This document shows positions 17,758-26,192 of a stretch of DNA of 64,000 nt, in pieces (within the stretch, counting starts at the first letter, position 1; each line of letters starts with the position of its first letter). The stretch is from contig NZ_JAOANI010000031.1 in assembly GCF_025318105.1 (NCBI RefSeq), forward strand, positions 1 to 64,000, in the 5' to 3' direction. This DNA is from Venatoribacter pacificus (GTDB lineage Bacteria; Pseudomonadota; Gammaproteobacteria; Pseudomonadales; Oceanobacteraceae). Position numbers and translations under genes: made by a program. A model generated the notes under the pieces. That model was given only the letters and a program-made list of their open reading frames with translations. It had not been told where the DNA came from and did no database searches.

Positions 17758-17764
17758 TCTCTGT

Positions 17765-18397
17765 ATGACAAACCGGGGATGGGCTTTGTCTTCTTTCTTG
17801 CGATTTAAAACTCTGTGGCGTGGCTACAGCCTGTATGTGCTGATGATTCTCGCCGTTGTATTACTGGTGCTGGCCGAGCCTGTCAGTGGTGAATGGCTGC
17901 GTTTTGACCGCATGGCGGTGGACGGCGGTCAATGGTGGCGACTGTTGACCGCCAGTTGGGTGCATCTGTCCTGGCAGCATGCGCTGGGGAATGTCGCCGG
18001 CGTTGCTTTGTTTGCATACATTGCCGGTCCTTCACTGAATTCCAGGCGTGGTCTGTTATTGCTGTGTTGGTGTGTGGCGTTTGTCGGCTGCGGGTTGTAT
18101 CTGTTTGCCCCTGATCTGTACCGCTATGCCGGGCTTTCTGGGGCTTTACATGGCTTGCTGCTGGTTGCTCCTTTTGTTTCTCATTATTACGGTCGCCGTA
18201 TTGCCTGGCTGTTTTTTGTGGTGATCGTGGCGAAAGTCATCTGGGAGCAAACCCCCTGGTATAACGATATGGCGCTGGCGGATGTGATTGGTGGCCGGGT
18301 TGAAACCCGCTCACATTTGTTAGGCACGCTGGCCGGGGTCTTTTTTTTGCTGCAGCTGTATTGGCGGCGAGTTGTGTGCCTGAATCCGGGAGATTAA
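17765..18397 (+). CDS. rrtA: rhombosortase (rhomboid-type intramembrane protease)
   Basis: About 210 residues with five to six hydrophobic segments. The rhomboid features are WRLLTASWVHLSWQHALGN (HxxxN-like loop), the catalytic serine in GLSGALHGL (about residue 127) and the His in the final helix (RSHLLGTLAG). The short size and GLSGALHG box fit rhombosortases, which process GlyGly-CTERM proteins, rather than GlpG. Linkage to the GlyGly-CTERM M6 protease just upstream supports this. No Shine-Dalgarno is evident; ATG 17765 is preferred because the first helix then begins ~18 residues in, but ATGs at 17735 and 17747 are possible. Confidence 0.82.
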   Translation: MTNRGWALSSFLRFKTLWRGYSLYVLMILAVVLLVLAEPVSGEWLRFDRMAVDGGQWWRLLTASWVHLSWQHALGNVAGVALFAYIAGPSLNSRRGLLLLCWCVAFVGCGLYLFAPDLYRYAGLSGALHGLLLVAPFVSHYYGRRIAWLFFVVIVAKVIWEQTPWYNDMALADVIGGRVETRSHLLGTLAGVFFLLQLYWRRVVCLNPGD

Positions 18398-18401
18398 CAC
18401 C

Positions 18402-18974
18402 ATGAATGAGGAATCGGTGCTGACAGGGGGGGATGAAGAAAACCCCTGGCAGATCCGCAGTCAGAAGCAGGTTTATGACAACCCCTGGATTCGGGTCGAT
18501 GAATACGATGTTATCAACCCGGCCGGTAATCCGGGGATTTATGGCACGGTCAGTTTTAAGAATCGCGCGGTAGGCATTGTTCCGCTGGCTGCTAATGGCG
18601 ATATCTGGCTGGTGGGCCAGTACCGCTTTCCTTTACGTCAGTATCATTGGGAAATTCCGATGGGGGGCGCGCCTGCGGATGAGCTGCCGCTGGATTGCGC
18701 GCGGCGTGAGCTGAAAGAAGAAACCGGGTTGATTGCCAGAGATTTTACCCCGCTGTGTCATTTGCATATGAGTAACTGCATCAGCGATGAAGAAGGCTTT
18801 GTCTTTCTCGCTCAGAATCTGACTCAGGCCGACAGTGAGCCGGAAGAAACGGAGGTGCTGAGCATCCGCCGTCTGCCATTTATGGAGGCGCTGGCCATGG
18901 TTCTCGATGGTCGCATTACCGATGCGATTACGGTCGCGGCACTGCAGCGCGTTCGCTTGCTGGGGTTGGCCTGA
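18402..18974 (+). CDS. NUDIX hydrolase (ADP-ribose pyrophosphatase-like)
   Basis: A 190-residue pyrophosphohydrolase. The Nudix box GX5EX7REUXEEXGU is complete (GGAPADELPLDCARRELKEE, then TGL, about residues 87-109). The preceding GIVPLAANGDIWLVGQYRFPL and WEIPMGG segments resemble ADP-ribose/GDP-mannose pyrophosphatases. It likely clears ADP-ribose or a nucleotide sugar in the cytosol. It starts 4 nt after the rhombosortase stop and is probably translationally coupled, though a functional tie is not obvious. A bidirectional terminator follows. Confidence 0.9.
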   Translation: MNEESVLTGGDEENPWQIRSQKQVYDNPWIRVDEYDVINPAGNPGIYGTVSFKNRAVGIVPLAANGDIWLVGQYRFPLRQYHWEIPMGGAPADELPLDCARRELKEETGLIARDFTPLCHLHMSNCISDEEGFVFLAQNLTQADSEPEETEVLSIRRLPFMEALAMVLDGRITDAITVAALQRVRLLGLA

Positions 18975-19002
18975 GGGACGGCGCGTATAGCAACAGAGCA
19001 AT

Positions 19003-19029
19003 AAAAAAGGCAGCCAGGCTGCCTTTTTT
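19003..19029. terminator. bidirectional intrinsic terminator
   Basis: AAAAGGCAG-CCAGG-CTGCCTTTTTT stem-loop with A-rich 5' and T-rich 3' flanks. It lies between the convergent NUDIX and AraC genes and can end both transcripts. Confidence 0.85.
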
Positions 19030-19069
19030 ATGGTCTTGCGGTTGCTCTTTCTACCGGACGGAGACCGGT

Positions 19070-20119
19070 TCAGCCGTTCGCGGCGATCGGCATTTGTTTG
19101 TGCGCCTGGCGATACTGAGCCGGGCTCTGATCAATCTCTTTGATAAAGATGCGATCCAGCGTTCGGCGACCTGACAGGCCGATGTTGAGGGCAATCTGCT
19201 CAATGCTCTCTTCGGTGTTCACCAGCAAGCGCTTAGCGGTTTCCAGGCGGACGCTGGTAACGATCTGCTTCAGTGACGTTTCTTCACGATGCAGGTGACG
19301 GTTCAGCGTGCGGGCACTGATATGGAAGTAATCGGCAACTTCCTGCTGGTTGGCATTCAGACGGATCTTGTTTTGCAGGAAAGCCTTGCGGATACGCTCT
19401 GCCAGTGAGCCGGACCGCGCCAGTTTGCGGTACTGTTCTTCCACTTCACGCTTCATCATATTCAGGATGTGCGGGTTGGTGTTGTGAAGACCCTCATCCA
19501 GCCACTTGCTGTGGAACTGAATAGAGCACTCATCAGCGTTGAACTGTACTTCGCTGCGCCACTGGGAGCTGTAATGCTCGCTGTACTGAGTGGCCGGGAA
19601 TGGCAGGGCGATGGTGCTGATGTTCAGCTCTGGCCCGCACAGCTGCCGTAACCAGCTCAGCAGAGTGCTGATAATAATTTCTGTCCGGCGGCGTTGGGTT
19701 GAAACAATAAAATTCTCTTCTACCGGAAGTTTCACCTTAATGATGTTGTCGCGGGTACGGGTGACCTGAATTTCCAGTTGATCGCTCAGCAACGAAGAAA
19801 ATTTTTCGAGGTAATAGAGTGCTTCGCGCAGGGTGTTGCAGCACAAAAACAAATGCTGCAGCTGGCAGCTGCTGTGAACGTTGAATTTGTGCGATGACTG
19901 TACACACAGCGACTCGTCATTGCTGCGTTTCACCAGGTGGCTGATTAATTCGTCCGCATCTTCCGCGTTGATACGGCTGTCCGGGTCTTTCAGCTGTTTG
20001 AGTACGCGTTGAATAGCACCGGTTGCACTCTCCGGCAGCTGATCAAAAAACGTCGGGCCTGCAGCTTCCAGCAAAGGACGAACCAATGCGGTGGATACGT
20101 AACCTTGTTCCATGTTCAT
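19070..20119 (-). CDS. AraC family transcriptional regulator
   Basis: A 349-residue regulator with an N-terminal arabinose-binding-type sensor domain (~10-220, PF12625 kind) and a C-terminal double helix-turn-helix (~245-340: EVADYFHISARTLNRHLHRE, then SIEQIALNIGLSGRRTLDRIF). Regulators of this OruR-like group usually activate a nearby catabolic or stress operon. No obvious target is adjacent: it converges on the NUDIX gene, and the outer-membrane protein gene lies upstream on the same strand. A perfect 7-3-7 palindrome sits in its own promoter region. Confidence 0.88.
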   Translation of the reverse strand: MNMEQGYVSTALVRPLLEAAGPTFFDQLPESATGAIQRVLKQLKDPDSRINAEDADELISHLVKRSNDESLCVQSSHKFNVHSSCQLQHLFLCCNTLREALYYLEKFSSLLSDQLEIQVTRTRDNIIKVKLPVEENFIVSTQRRRTEIIISTLLSWLRQLCGPELNISTIALPFPATQYSEHYSSQWRSEVQFNADECSIQFHSKWLDEGLHNTNPHILNMMKREVEEQYRKLARSGSLAERIRKAFLQNKIRLNANQQEVADYFHISARTLNRHLHREETSLKQIVTSVRLETAKRLLVNTEESIEQIALNIGLSGRRTLDRIFIKEIDQSPAQYRQAHKQMPIAANG

Positions 20120-20240
20120 AGGCGTCTAATCTGATTCGGTTTTTGTTTTTTAACCTTACTCAATAGCAAGTGGTATGCCACTGACAGGTTGGTAAAAAGA
20201 GCAGGCATTATGGTAATAGAATGTGACCAAATTTGTCATG

Positions 20241-20257
20241 TGTTACCGTAGGTAACA
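20241..20257 (-). promoter_or_regulatory. palindromic operator candidate before the AraC gene
   Basis: TGTTACC-GTA-GGTAACA is a perfect 7-3-7 inverted repeat 122-138 nt upstream of the AraC start. A near-palindrome TGACCAAATTTGTCA (20224-20238) sits beside it. The intergenic stretch 20120-20418 shows no gene. Confidence 0.5.
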
Positions 20258-20418
20258 GAGGGCTGGCACTTATCTACCCGAGCCCCCATTCTGGTCTAAT
20301 GAGAAAGGTTATATTGTGACGAGTCTAACAATTATTGGCATAAACCTACCCGGAACAGGGTTTTTTTAGCATTTTCTTGTCCGGGCAGGGTAAGGAACTG
20401 GTACAGCAGTTCGCTTTT

Positions 20419-21174
20419 TCAGAATTCGTACTGGGCACCGAGTGTGATTAATTGAAAGCGAACCCGATTAAATTCTTTACTATCCAGCGCCGTTGTCTCT
20501 AATTCGGCGCGAATTGCCAGATCGGGAAGGGCGCGCCATAAGAATCCACCACCACTGATTTGGTCTATTGCGGATGTTTGTTTGCTATTGACGATCCGGC
20601 GGCTGATGGTTTTGTCCTGGAATGCTTTGATTTCAACAGTGTCATAATCGGCGAACCAAAGATTTGCACCGGTCTTCAGAAAGAAGTCGATATCGTCCGT
20701 TAATGAGAAACGATAACGGAAGGTGATCAAAAAACTCTGTGGTCGGGCATTGGCAAAGCCGGTGTAGGTCGCGAACGACTGGCGGTTGTTTGCCGGGTCC
20801 GTAGCATCAGTAATGGCATTGGTACGGACGACAGTACCATGCTTGGCATTTCTGAACTTAGGCGGCGTATCGTCATCGACATCGGTAAAGTCGGCTTTGG
20901 GGTCGTCATAACTGGCCTCACCAATATCCATGATGCCGAACTCCAGAGCCAAACGATCGGTAATATTCGGGCCAAACGTGAGTTTGATGGTGTTGCCGAA
21001 GGAATCCATATCCTGGGAGTCGGTAATACCGCCCTGCAGGCCAACGAATCCGCCTTCTGCCTGTGCGGCAGGGGATAACAGAGATAAACCGAACAGAGAG
21101 CTTAACGCCAGCGAAGCCAGCATGCGGCCGTGTAAGGGCTTGCAGGAAGATGAGGCCATAGTGAGGGAATCCAT
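20419..21174 (-). CDS. outer-membrane beta-barrel protein (OmpA-like porin fold)
   Basis: A 251-residue exported protein. The signal peptide ends AAQAEGG (about residue 40). The mature part begins GFVGLQGGI and continues with alternating strands such as RLALEFGIMDIG, FLITFRYRFSL and FFLKTGANLWFADYD; it ends LITLGAQYEF, with the C-terminal Phe used by the BAM complex. Eight to ten strands are likely. The start could be 21174 or the ATG at 21159; neither has a strong ribosome site. Function is unknown: it may be a pore or structural barrel. Confidence 0.8.
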   Translation of the reverse strand: MDSLTMASSSCKPLHGRMLASLALSSLFGLSLLSPAAQAEGGFVGLQGGITDSQDMDSFGNTIKLTFGPNITDRLALEFGIMDIGEASYDDPKADFTDVDDDTPPKFRNAKHGTVVRTNAITDATDPANNRQSFATYTGFANARPQSFLITFRYRFSLTDDIDFFLKTGANLWFADYDTVEIKAFQDKTISRRIVNSKQTSAIDQISGGGFLWRALPDLAIRAELETTALDSKEFNRVRFQLITLGAQYEF

Positions 21175-21567
21175 TTTTTATAGTTTTACTGATCAATGTG
21201 AACAGAGATTATCTTGTTATTGTATGTGCAGGGTCGCCAGCTGCCGCTGTTCGTACCTGACGTCTGCCGCATAATACCAGTCACTGCTTCAATATAAAGC
21301 CACTCTTAGGCCTCTTTACGTTGATAGGTTCATGCGGGCTGCGGCAGGCGCGACCGTCAGGAAACTGAGCGGACATAAATGGCTGTTTAGCGGCCATTGT
21401 CTGAAATTCCGCCGCTGCTAGGGTTTGTTTCTGGAGAATATCGGCAAATTTGTCAGTAAGTCTTTCGCCGCACACGCTGATATCGGAAGATAAGATGATA
21501 ATGAGCTTTATTTTCCGTTAGATTTTGCTATCGTTTATGAAAATCAATTCTTAAAACTACGGTTAAT
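21175..21567. other. divergent intergenic region
   Basis: About 390 bp between the minus-strand barrel gene and the plus-strand STAS-like gene. A 64-codon GTG-initiated frame on the minus strand (21281-21475) lacks a ribosome site and is not accepted. AT-rich DNA just before 21568 probably carries the plus-strand promoter; I see no clear operator or RNA structure. Confidence 0.4.
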
Positions 21568-21972
21568 ATGACAATTCGAGGTGTAAATTCTCCCGCTAAG
21601 CCACAGACTTGGCTGGGGGAAAACGGCATTGTCTATCACGACCTTCATGGCTTCAGTCATCTGACGATTGATCTTGTACGTTATATGCACAATGCCCGCG
21701 GACGAATTGCGGGGCGGCGTAAGCGACCGGTATTGATACTGGGTCAGGATATCCTCACGGTGGATTTTGAGGTTCAGTTGTTTGCCTCTCATCCGGATCT
21801 TCTGCGCTCTACCAGTGCACTGGCGGTGGTTGGTAATTCTTTTATGCTGCGTCATCTGACGTCGATGTTTCTCAGCTATCACGCGCCGGTCTATCCGGTG
21901 CAGCGCTTTGATCTGCGTGACGAGGCTGAGGGCTGGTTAACGGGTATTATCGATCAGACTCAACATGGCTGA
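21568..21972 (+). CDS. STAS/SEC14-like small protein of unknown function
   Basis: A 134-residue soluble protein. The middle and end (LTVDFEVQLFASHPDLLRST, then ALAVVGNSFMLRHLTSMFL and VQRFDLRDEAEGWL) resemble the SpoIIAA-like proteins in which a strand-helix repeat ends with a conserved F..EAE.WL helix. No catalytic motif is evident. It is transcribed alone and converges on the MaoC gene with 22 nt between stops. The family assignment is from pattern only. Confidence 0.6.
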   Translation: MTIRGVNSPAKPQTWLGENGIVYHDLHGFSHLTIDLVRYMHNARGRIAGRRKRPVLILGQDILTVDFEVQLFASHPDLLRSTSALAVVGNSFMLRHLTSMFLSYHAPVYPVQRFDLRDEAEGWLTGIIDQTQHG

Positions 21973-21994
21973 GCCTGATCGCTCTTGCGTGTGT

Positions 21995-22891
21995 TCAGAT
22001 CTTTTCTATACGTCCTTTCATGTGAACTTTCTCGCCTTTAATGCTGCGTAACTCAAAGTCGATTCCTGCCTTTACTGCTGGTTCGCTGCTCAGGGTTTCG
22101 TGCAGGTTGTAATTCAGTTCGACCGTGGATGGCAGAAAAACCGGCAGTTTGAATTCTGTTGTCAGCCGGCAGACGTCACTACCGAGCAAAGGTTGTAAGG
22201 CTGCCGCCGTCCGGGCTTTGCTCCACATACCATGAGCTATATGGCTCTTGAAGCCGAACAGTCTGGCGGATAAGGCATACAGGTGAATGGGGTTGGAGTC
22301 GCCTGAGACACGGGCGTAGCGACGGCCGAGATTGCTGTTCAGAGTCCAGCGTTCTGCGGTGGTAAAGCTGGCCAGAGGGGCACGTTCTTTTTTGGGCCCG
22401 CGCGGCGTATCACTGCGCATCCGCGCCAGGTTGGTACTGACCGACTCCCAGACCAGTTCACCACCGATGGTGACTTCGGTACGGATATCAAATTCCAGGC
22501 CTTTGTCGGTGCGACTGCTGCCTGAAAAGTGGCAGCGGATGTCGAGCTTTTCCTCCTGGCGGATGGCGCGGTACTGAGTGACTTCATTGCGGATATGCAC
22601 CAGCCCCATCAGGGCCAGAGGGAAGTGTTTGTGCAGCATCAGCTCCATATGCAACGGAAAGGCCAATACGTGTGGATAGGTCAGCGGCAGCAGGGAGTTA
22701 TGGCTGCTGAAACCGCAGACAGCGGCATAAGCCGCCACCCGCTCAGGCCGGGCTTTAACGCCAACCAGCAGGGCTTCGATATCCGGCATGTGCAGGTCGC
22801 GTTGACTGGCACCGCGGGCCAGCAGTGCGCGGGCGTATTGGCTCAGAGTTCCCGGAGTCGCACTGAATTGCATGCGTATTGCTTGAGTCAT
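21995..22891 (-). CDS. MaoC family hot-dog dehydratase
   Basis: A 298-residue protein with a double hot-dog layout. The N-terminal half is degenerate (LPLTYPHVLAFPLHMELML). The C-terminal half carries the hydratase-2 motif YARVSGDSNPIHLYALSARL with the catalytic Asp and His, followed by GFKSHIAHGMWSKA. It likely hydrates or dehydrates an acyl thioester, in fatty-acid or related metabolism. The ATG at 22891 follows AAGGACT and replaces the longer frame that begins at 22969. It is divergent from an AraC-type gene, which may control it. Confidence 0.85.
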   Translation of the reverse strand: MTQAIRMQFSATPGTLSQYARALLARGASQRDLHMPDIEALLVGVKARPERVAAYAAVCGFSSHNSLLPLTYPHVLAFPLHMELMLHKHFPLALMGLVHIRNEVTQYRAIRQEEKLDIRCHFSGSSRTDKGLEFDIRTEVTIGGELVWESVSTNLARMRSDTPRGPKKERAPLASFTTAERWTLNSNLGRRYARVSGDSNPIHLYALSARLFGFKSHIAHGMWSKARTAAALQPLLGSDVCRLTTEFKLPVFLPSTVELNYNLHETLSSEPAVKAGIDFELRSIKGEKVHMKGRIEKI

Positions 22892-23073
22892 AGCCACGGA
22901 GTCCTTATGAATATTCTGATCAGACAGGGGTGAGAGCGCTGAGTATAGAGGCCTGCCGGGAGCGACCATTGGCGCTGCCTCTCCGCACTCTGCGTCAGTT
23001 TGGTCAATAGGACTTGCAGCGGCCTGTTTATCTGGCAGAATTCGCCAACACTCATCAGGAATTTCAACGACTT

Positions 23074-24096
23074 ATGTCCGGTGGAATGACAGAACTGCGT
23101 GACTCTGGCGTTATGATCCAGCTGGCCCATCAGGCCATGCTGAAGATGGGGCTGGATGTAGATGCGGTGTTTGCACGTTTGGGCGTTACTCCTGAGCTGT
23201 TGGCAGACCGTAACATCCGTACTCCGCATGAAGCTCAGCTGATCTTCTGGCATGTCTTGCAGGAAGTCAGTAACGATGCCGATATTGGCCTGCATCTCGG
23301 TGAACACATGCCCGTATACAAAGGGCAGGTGCTGCAATACCTGTTTTTATCCAGCCCCACTTTTGGTGAAGGTCTGAAACGAGCGCTTAATTATCAGCGC
23401 CTGCTCAGTGACGCTTCTCAGGCCAGTACCGGTATTGAAGGCGAGCAGGCGTACATTCTGGTGGAGAGCTCCAGTGACCGTGTTGCCGGCTTGCGTCACC
23501 TGAATGAATGCATGGCGCTTGGGTTGATCCGCTTTTTCCGTTATGTCACTGATGATGCCTTTGTGCCTTCCTGCGTTCACTTCAGCCATGAACAGCCGGC
23601 AGACAGCCGCGAGCATGAGCGCATCTTCGCTTGTCCGGTGCTGTTCCAGCAGGAAGATAACCGTATTTATTTCAATACTCAGCTGTTGGATATGCCGTCT
23701 TCTCATGCTGAGCCGGAATTGCTGCAGTTGCATGAAAAGCTGGCCATTGAGCACGTGGCCAAGCTGGAGCGGCAGGATATCGTGACCCGTGTGTATAAAG
23801 TTTTTGGTGAAATACTGGAGACCGGCCAGGTCAATCTGGAAGATGTTGCCGAGCGGCTGGATATCAAATCGCGAACGTTACGGACCCGTCTGGCAGAAGC
23901 GGGTACTAACTTCAATCAATTGCTGGCGGATTATCGTTGCAACCTGGCTAAGCGTTTGTTGTCGGGAACCAATGAAAGTATTGATGAAATTGTCTACCTC
24001 ACTGGGTTTTCCGAACCCAGCACGTTCTATCGGGCGTTTAAACGCTGGACCAGTCAAACCCCGGTTGAATACCGCAATCAGCGTCGCCAGTCATAA
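23074..24096 (+). CDS. AraC family transcriptional regulator
   Basis: A 340-residue regulator with an arabinose-binding-type N-domain (~15-200; LLADRNIRTPHEAQLIFWHVL and GLHLGEHM are typical) and a C-terminal double helix-turn-helix (LEDVAERLDIKSRTLRTRLA and SIDEIVYLTGFSEPSTFYRAFKRW). The start at 23074 is chosen over a TTG at 23014; the ATG at 23086 is also possible. It is divergent from the MaoC dehydratase (about 180 bp), so control of that gene by a fatty-acid-like ligand is a reasonable guess. Confidence 0.88.
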   Translation: MSGGMTELRDSGVMIQLAHQAMLKMGLDVDAVFARLGVTPELLADRNIRTPHEAQLIFWHVLQEVSNDADIGLHLGEHMPVYKGQVLQYLFLSSPTFGEGLKRALNYQRLLSDASQASTGIEGEQAYILVESSSDRVAGLRHLNECMALGLIRFFRYVTDDAFVPSCVHFSHEQPADSREHERIFACPVLFQQEDNRIYFNTQLLDMPSSHAEPELLQLHEKLAIEHVAKLERQDIVTRVYKVFGEILETGQVNLEDVAERLDIKSRTLRTRLAEAGTNFNQLLADYRCNLAKRLLSGTNESIDEIVYLTGFSEPSTFYRAFKRWTSQTPVEYRNQRRQS

Positions 24097-24299
24097 TTTC
24101 TTCTTAATTTACGCGCAAACGTGGGGGAATCGTCCCCGCGCTGCGGGTGATCTTTGACTTATCATCATCATAGTGTTCATTTTTTGATCTGGTTTTTTCA
24201 GTGAGTCTGAGCCATTGTGGGCTTGGAATGGCTGAATCACTATGCGTGAGTCTTGCCGGGATTCAGAAATTCCCCCAGTTTCTATTCGGAGGATTTTTT

Positions 24300-24587
24300 A
24301 TGAGCCAGATGCAAAAGTTATCGCTGATTCAACCGCTGGTTGAGCATTTGATGCAGACTCAGGACGTGAGTGAGTGGCGTCAGGCGTTGCTGAATCAGGG
24401 GATCATGAATAAAGAAGAAGTGATCAGTCTGGATCAGAGTGCGCTGCATGCCGCCTATAAAACGCTGAAAACCATGCAGCTTTTGCATGAACACCCGGAT
24501 CACATCATGAATGAAATTGAGCGCAATAAAGTCTGTTGGAAGCTCGATTTTGGTTATGAGTACCATCAGGGAGCCGTTTGCTACTGA
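24300..24587 (+). CDS. conserved-looking small protein (95 aa), function unknown
   Basis: A 95-residue helical, soluble protein (MSQMQKLSLIQPLVEHLMQT at the start, WKLDFGYEYHQGAVCY at the end). GGAGG 10 nt before the ATG at 24300 fixes the start; the frame is open 33 codons further upstream without a ribosome site. It has its own terminator. I do not recognise the family. Confidence 0.65.
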   Translation: MSQMQKLSLIQPLVEHLMQTQDVSEWRQALLNQGIMNKEEVISLDQSALHAAYKTLKTMQLLHEHPDHIMNEIERNKVCWKLDFGYEYHQGAVCY

Positions 24588-24629
24588 TGCTCTGAGCGCC
24601 GGTTTTCACAGTCTGTTAGCGTAAAACAC

Positions 24630-24656
24630 AAAGCCTGCCAGTCGCGGGCTTTTTTT
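24630..24656 (+). terminator. intrinsic terminator
   Basis: AAGCCTGC-CAGTC-GCGGGCTTTTTTT hairpin (one G-T pair) about 45 nt after the 95-aa gene. Confidence 0.85.
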
Positions 24657-24745
24657 GTTTACTGACTAAACTGTCACAGGACTTAACTTCCGGCGACAGC
24701 CGCCGATAACTAACAGAACGGCAACACAGTCTGAGCGGAGGCTTT

Positions 24746-25798
24746 ATGGCAATCACAATTTCCCCCTCGCAATACCGGAACTACGGCACTCAGGGTCAGG
24801 AGGGGAGCAAAAAAGCGGCTACTGAGCCGGCCACCGCTGCCAAGCAGAGCGCTGCTGCGCAATCTCTGGCGAAAGCCATGCCCGGTGTTGTGCAACTGGA
24901 TAAGAAGCAAAGCCCGGAAGATACGGCCGCCGCCATTCTGCGCCATGTGGAAAATGGTATTAATCAGCTGCGTACTCAGGGAGCCGATCAGAGCCGTATT
25001 GATCAGCGTCTGCAGGCCGCGCGTGAAGGTATTGCCAAAGGATATGCTCAGGCCACCGAAATGCTCGATGGTATGGGCTTGCTGGACGACGAATTAAAAA
25101 ATCAGATTGCCGCCGGACGCCAGATGGTGGATGACGGTCTGGATCAGCTCTCTAAACCGGCAGAGCAGGCGTCGGCGTTGATGACCAGCAACAGCTCATT
25201 GCGCGTGGCGAATGAGCTTTCATTGCAGGTACTCACTCAGGAAGGTGATCGGGTAACGGTCCGCTTTTCTCAGGGCAGCAGTCTCAGCACTTCCATAAAT
25301 AAAGATAACAGTGGCAATTCGGCGTTCAGCCTGCAGGCTTCGGCTCAGCAAAACTGGAGTATGGAAGTGAATGGTAATCTGAGTGAGGCTGAACGTTCGG
25401 CGCTGTCAGGTTTGTTTGACGATGTGCAGTCGCTGAGTGAGCGTTTTTTTGCCGGTGATATTGGCAGCGCACTCGAACAGGCAATGGATCTTGGCTTTGA
25501 TGGCAGTCAGCTGGCATCAATGAGTCTGAATCTGACGCAGCAGACGGTGGCAACATCAACCAAAGCCTATTCCAGGGTGCAGCCTCAACTGCCAACGCCA
25601 GAGCTTGAATCAATGAAAGCCCCATTGGCTTCTTATGTCGATGCCTACATGGCCGCACTGGATAAAGCCAGTCCGCTGGCCGATGCGCCGCAAACCTTGC
25701 AGGATCTGGTGAATGAATTACTGTCAGAAGAAGAGCGCCTACCCGTATGGCAGTCATTCCATGACGGACTGAATTCATTGATTGGCAATAAAGCCTGA
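24746..25798 (+). CDS. DUF5610 domain protein
   Basis: A 350-residue soluble protein. Residues 1-50 are Ala/Lys/Gln-rich and disordered. A helical DUF5610-type region follows (~60-145), with DTAAAILRHVENGINQLR, QRLQAAREGIAKGYAQATEM and GLLDDELKNQI. The rest alternates Ser/Gln-rich strands and helices (FSLQASAQQNWSMEVNGNLS, LFDDVQSLSERFFAGDIGSAL). No signal peptide or membrane segment. GCGGAGG precedes the ATG. Function unknown; a surface or appendage-related role is sometimes proposed for such proteins. Confidence 0.75.
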   Translation: MAITISPSQYRNYGTQGQEGSKKAATEPATAAKQSAAAQSLAKAMPGVVQLDKKQSPEDTAAAILRHVENGINQLRTQGADQSRIDQRLQAAREGIAKGYAQATEMLDGMGLLDDELKNQIAAGRQMVDDGLDQLSKPAEQASALMTSNSSLRVANELSLQVLTQEGDRVTVRFSQGSSLSTSINKDNSGNSAFSLQASAQQNWSMEVNGNLSEAERSALSGLFDDVQSLSERFFAGDIGSALEQAMDLGFDGSQLASMSLNLTQQTVATSTKAYSRVQPQLPTPELESMKAPLASYVDAYMAALDKASPLADAPQTLQDLVNELLSEEERLPVWQSFHDGLNSLIGNKA

Positions 25799-25904
25799 GA
25801 GACAAAACCTCACTTCATTATTTCTTCAGCGGGGCAGACTTTTTGTCATGCCCCGACGCTAACCGCTATACTCCCGCCTATCTGTTTTTTATTGGAATTG
25901 CCTG

Positions 25905-26180
25905 ATGGCTCTGGTTTTATTCGGCACTGAGGGCTGTCATCTCTGCGAGTTGGCGCAGGCCGTTATTATGAATATGGCCGGACAGATAACGGTGGATGTG
26001 TATCTCGAAGACATTGTCGACACCGAAGGTTTGGTGGAGCGTTATGGTCTGCGCATTCCGGTACTTCTGAATGACAACAACGGGGCTGAACTTGATTGGC
26101 CTTTTGATGAAGCACAGCTGCTGCAGTGGCTGGCATTAAGCGCTGCGGCAGCAGCCGAATCTGACATTATTTCTGAATAA
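25905..26180 (+). CDS. glutaredoxin family protein (DUF836 type)
   Basis: A 91-residue thioredoxin-fold protein. MALVLFGTEGCHLCELAQAV holds the CHLC redox pair at residues 11-14; VYLEDIVDTEGLVERYGLRIPVL carries the cis-Pro. It is a short YbbN/GrxC-like protein of the DUF836 group. It starts just upstream of the lipoprotein gene (12-nt gap), so the two are likely co-transcribed. Confidence 0.82.
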   Translation: MALVLFGTEGCHLCELAQAVIMNMAGQITVDVYLEDIVDTEGLVERYGLRIPVLLNDNNGAELDWPFDEAQLLQWLALSAAAAAESDIISE

Positions 26181-26192
26181 AGGATGACGAGC

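Noticed and set aside
21281..21475. 64-codon GTG-initiated ORF on the minus strand
   Set aside because: No ribosome site, composition unlike neighbouring genes, no recognisable motif, and it lies in a divergent promoter region.
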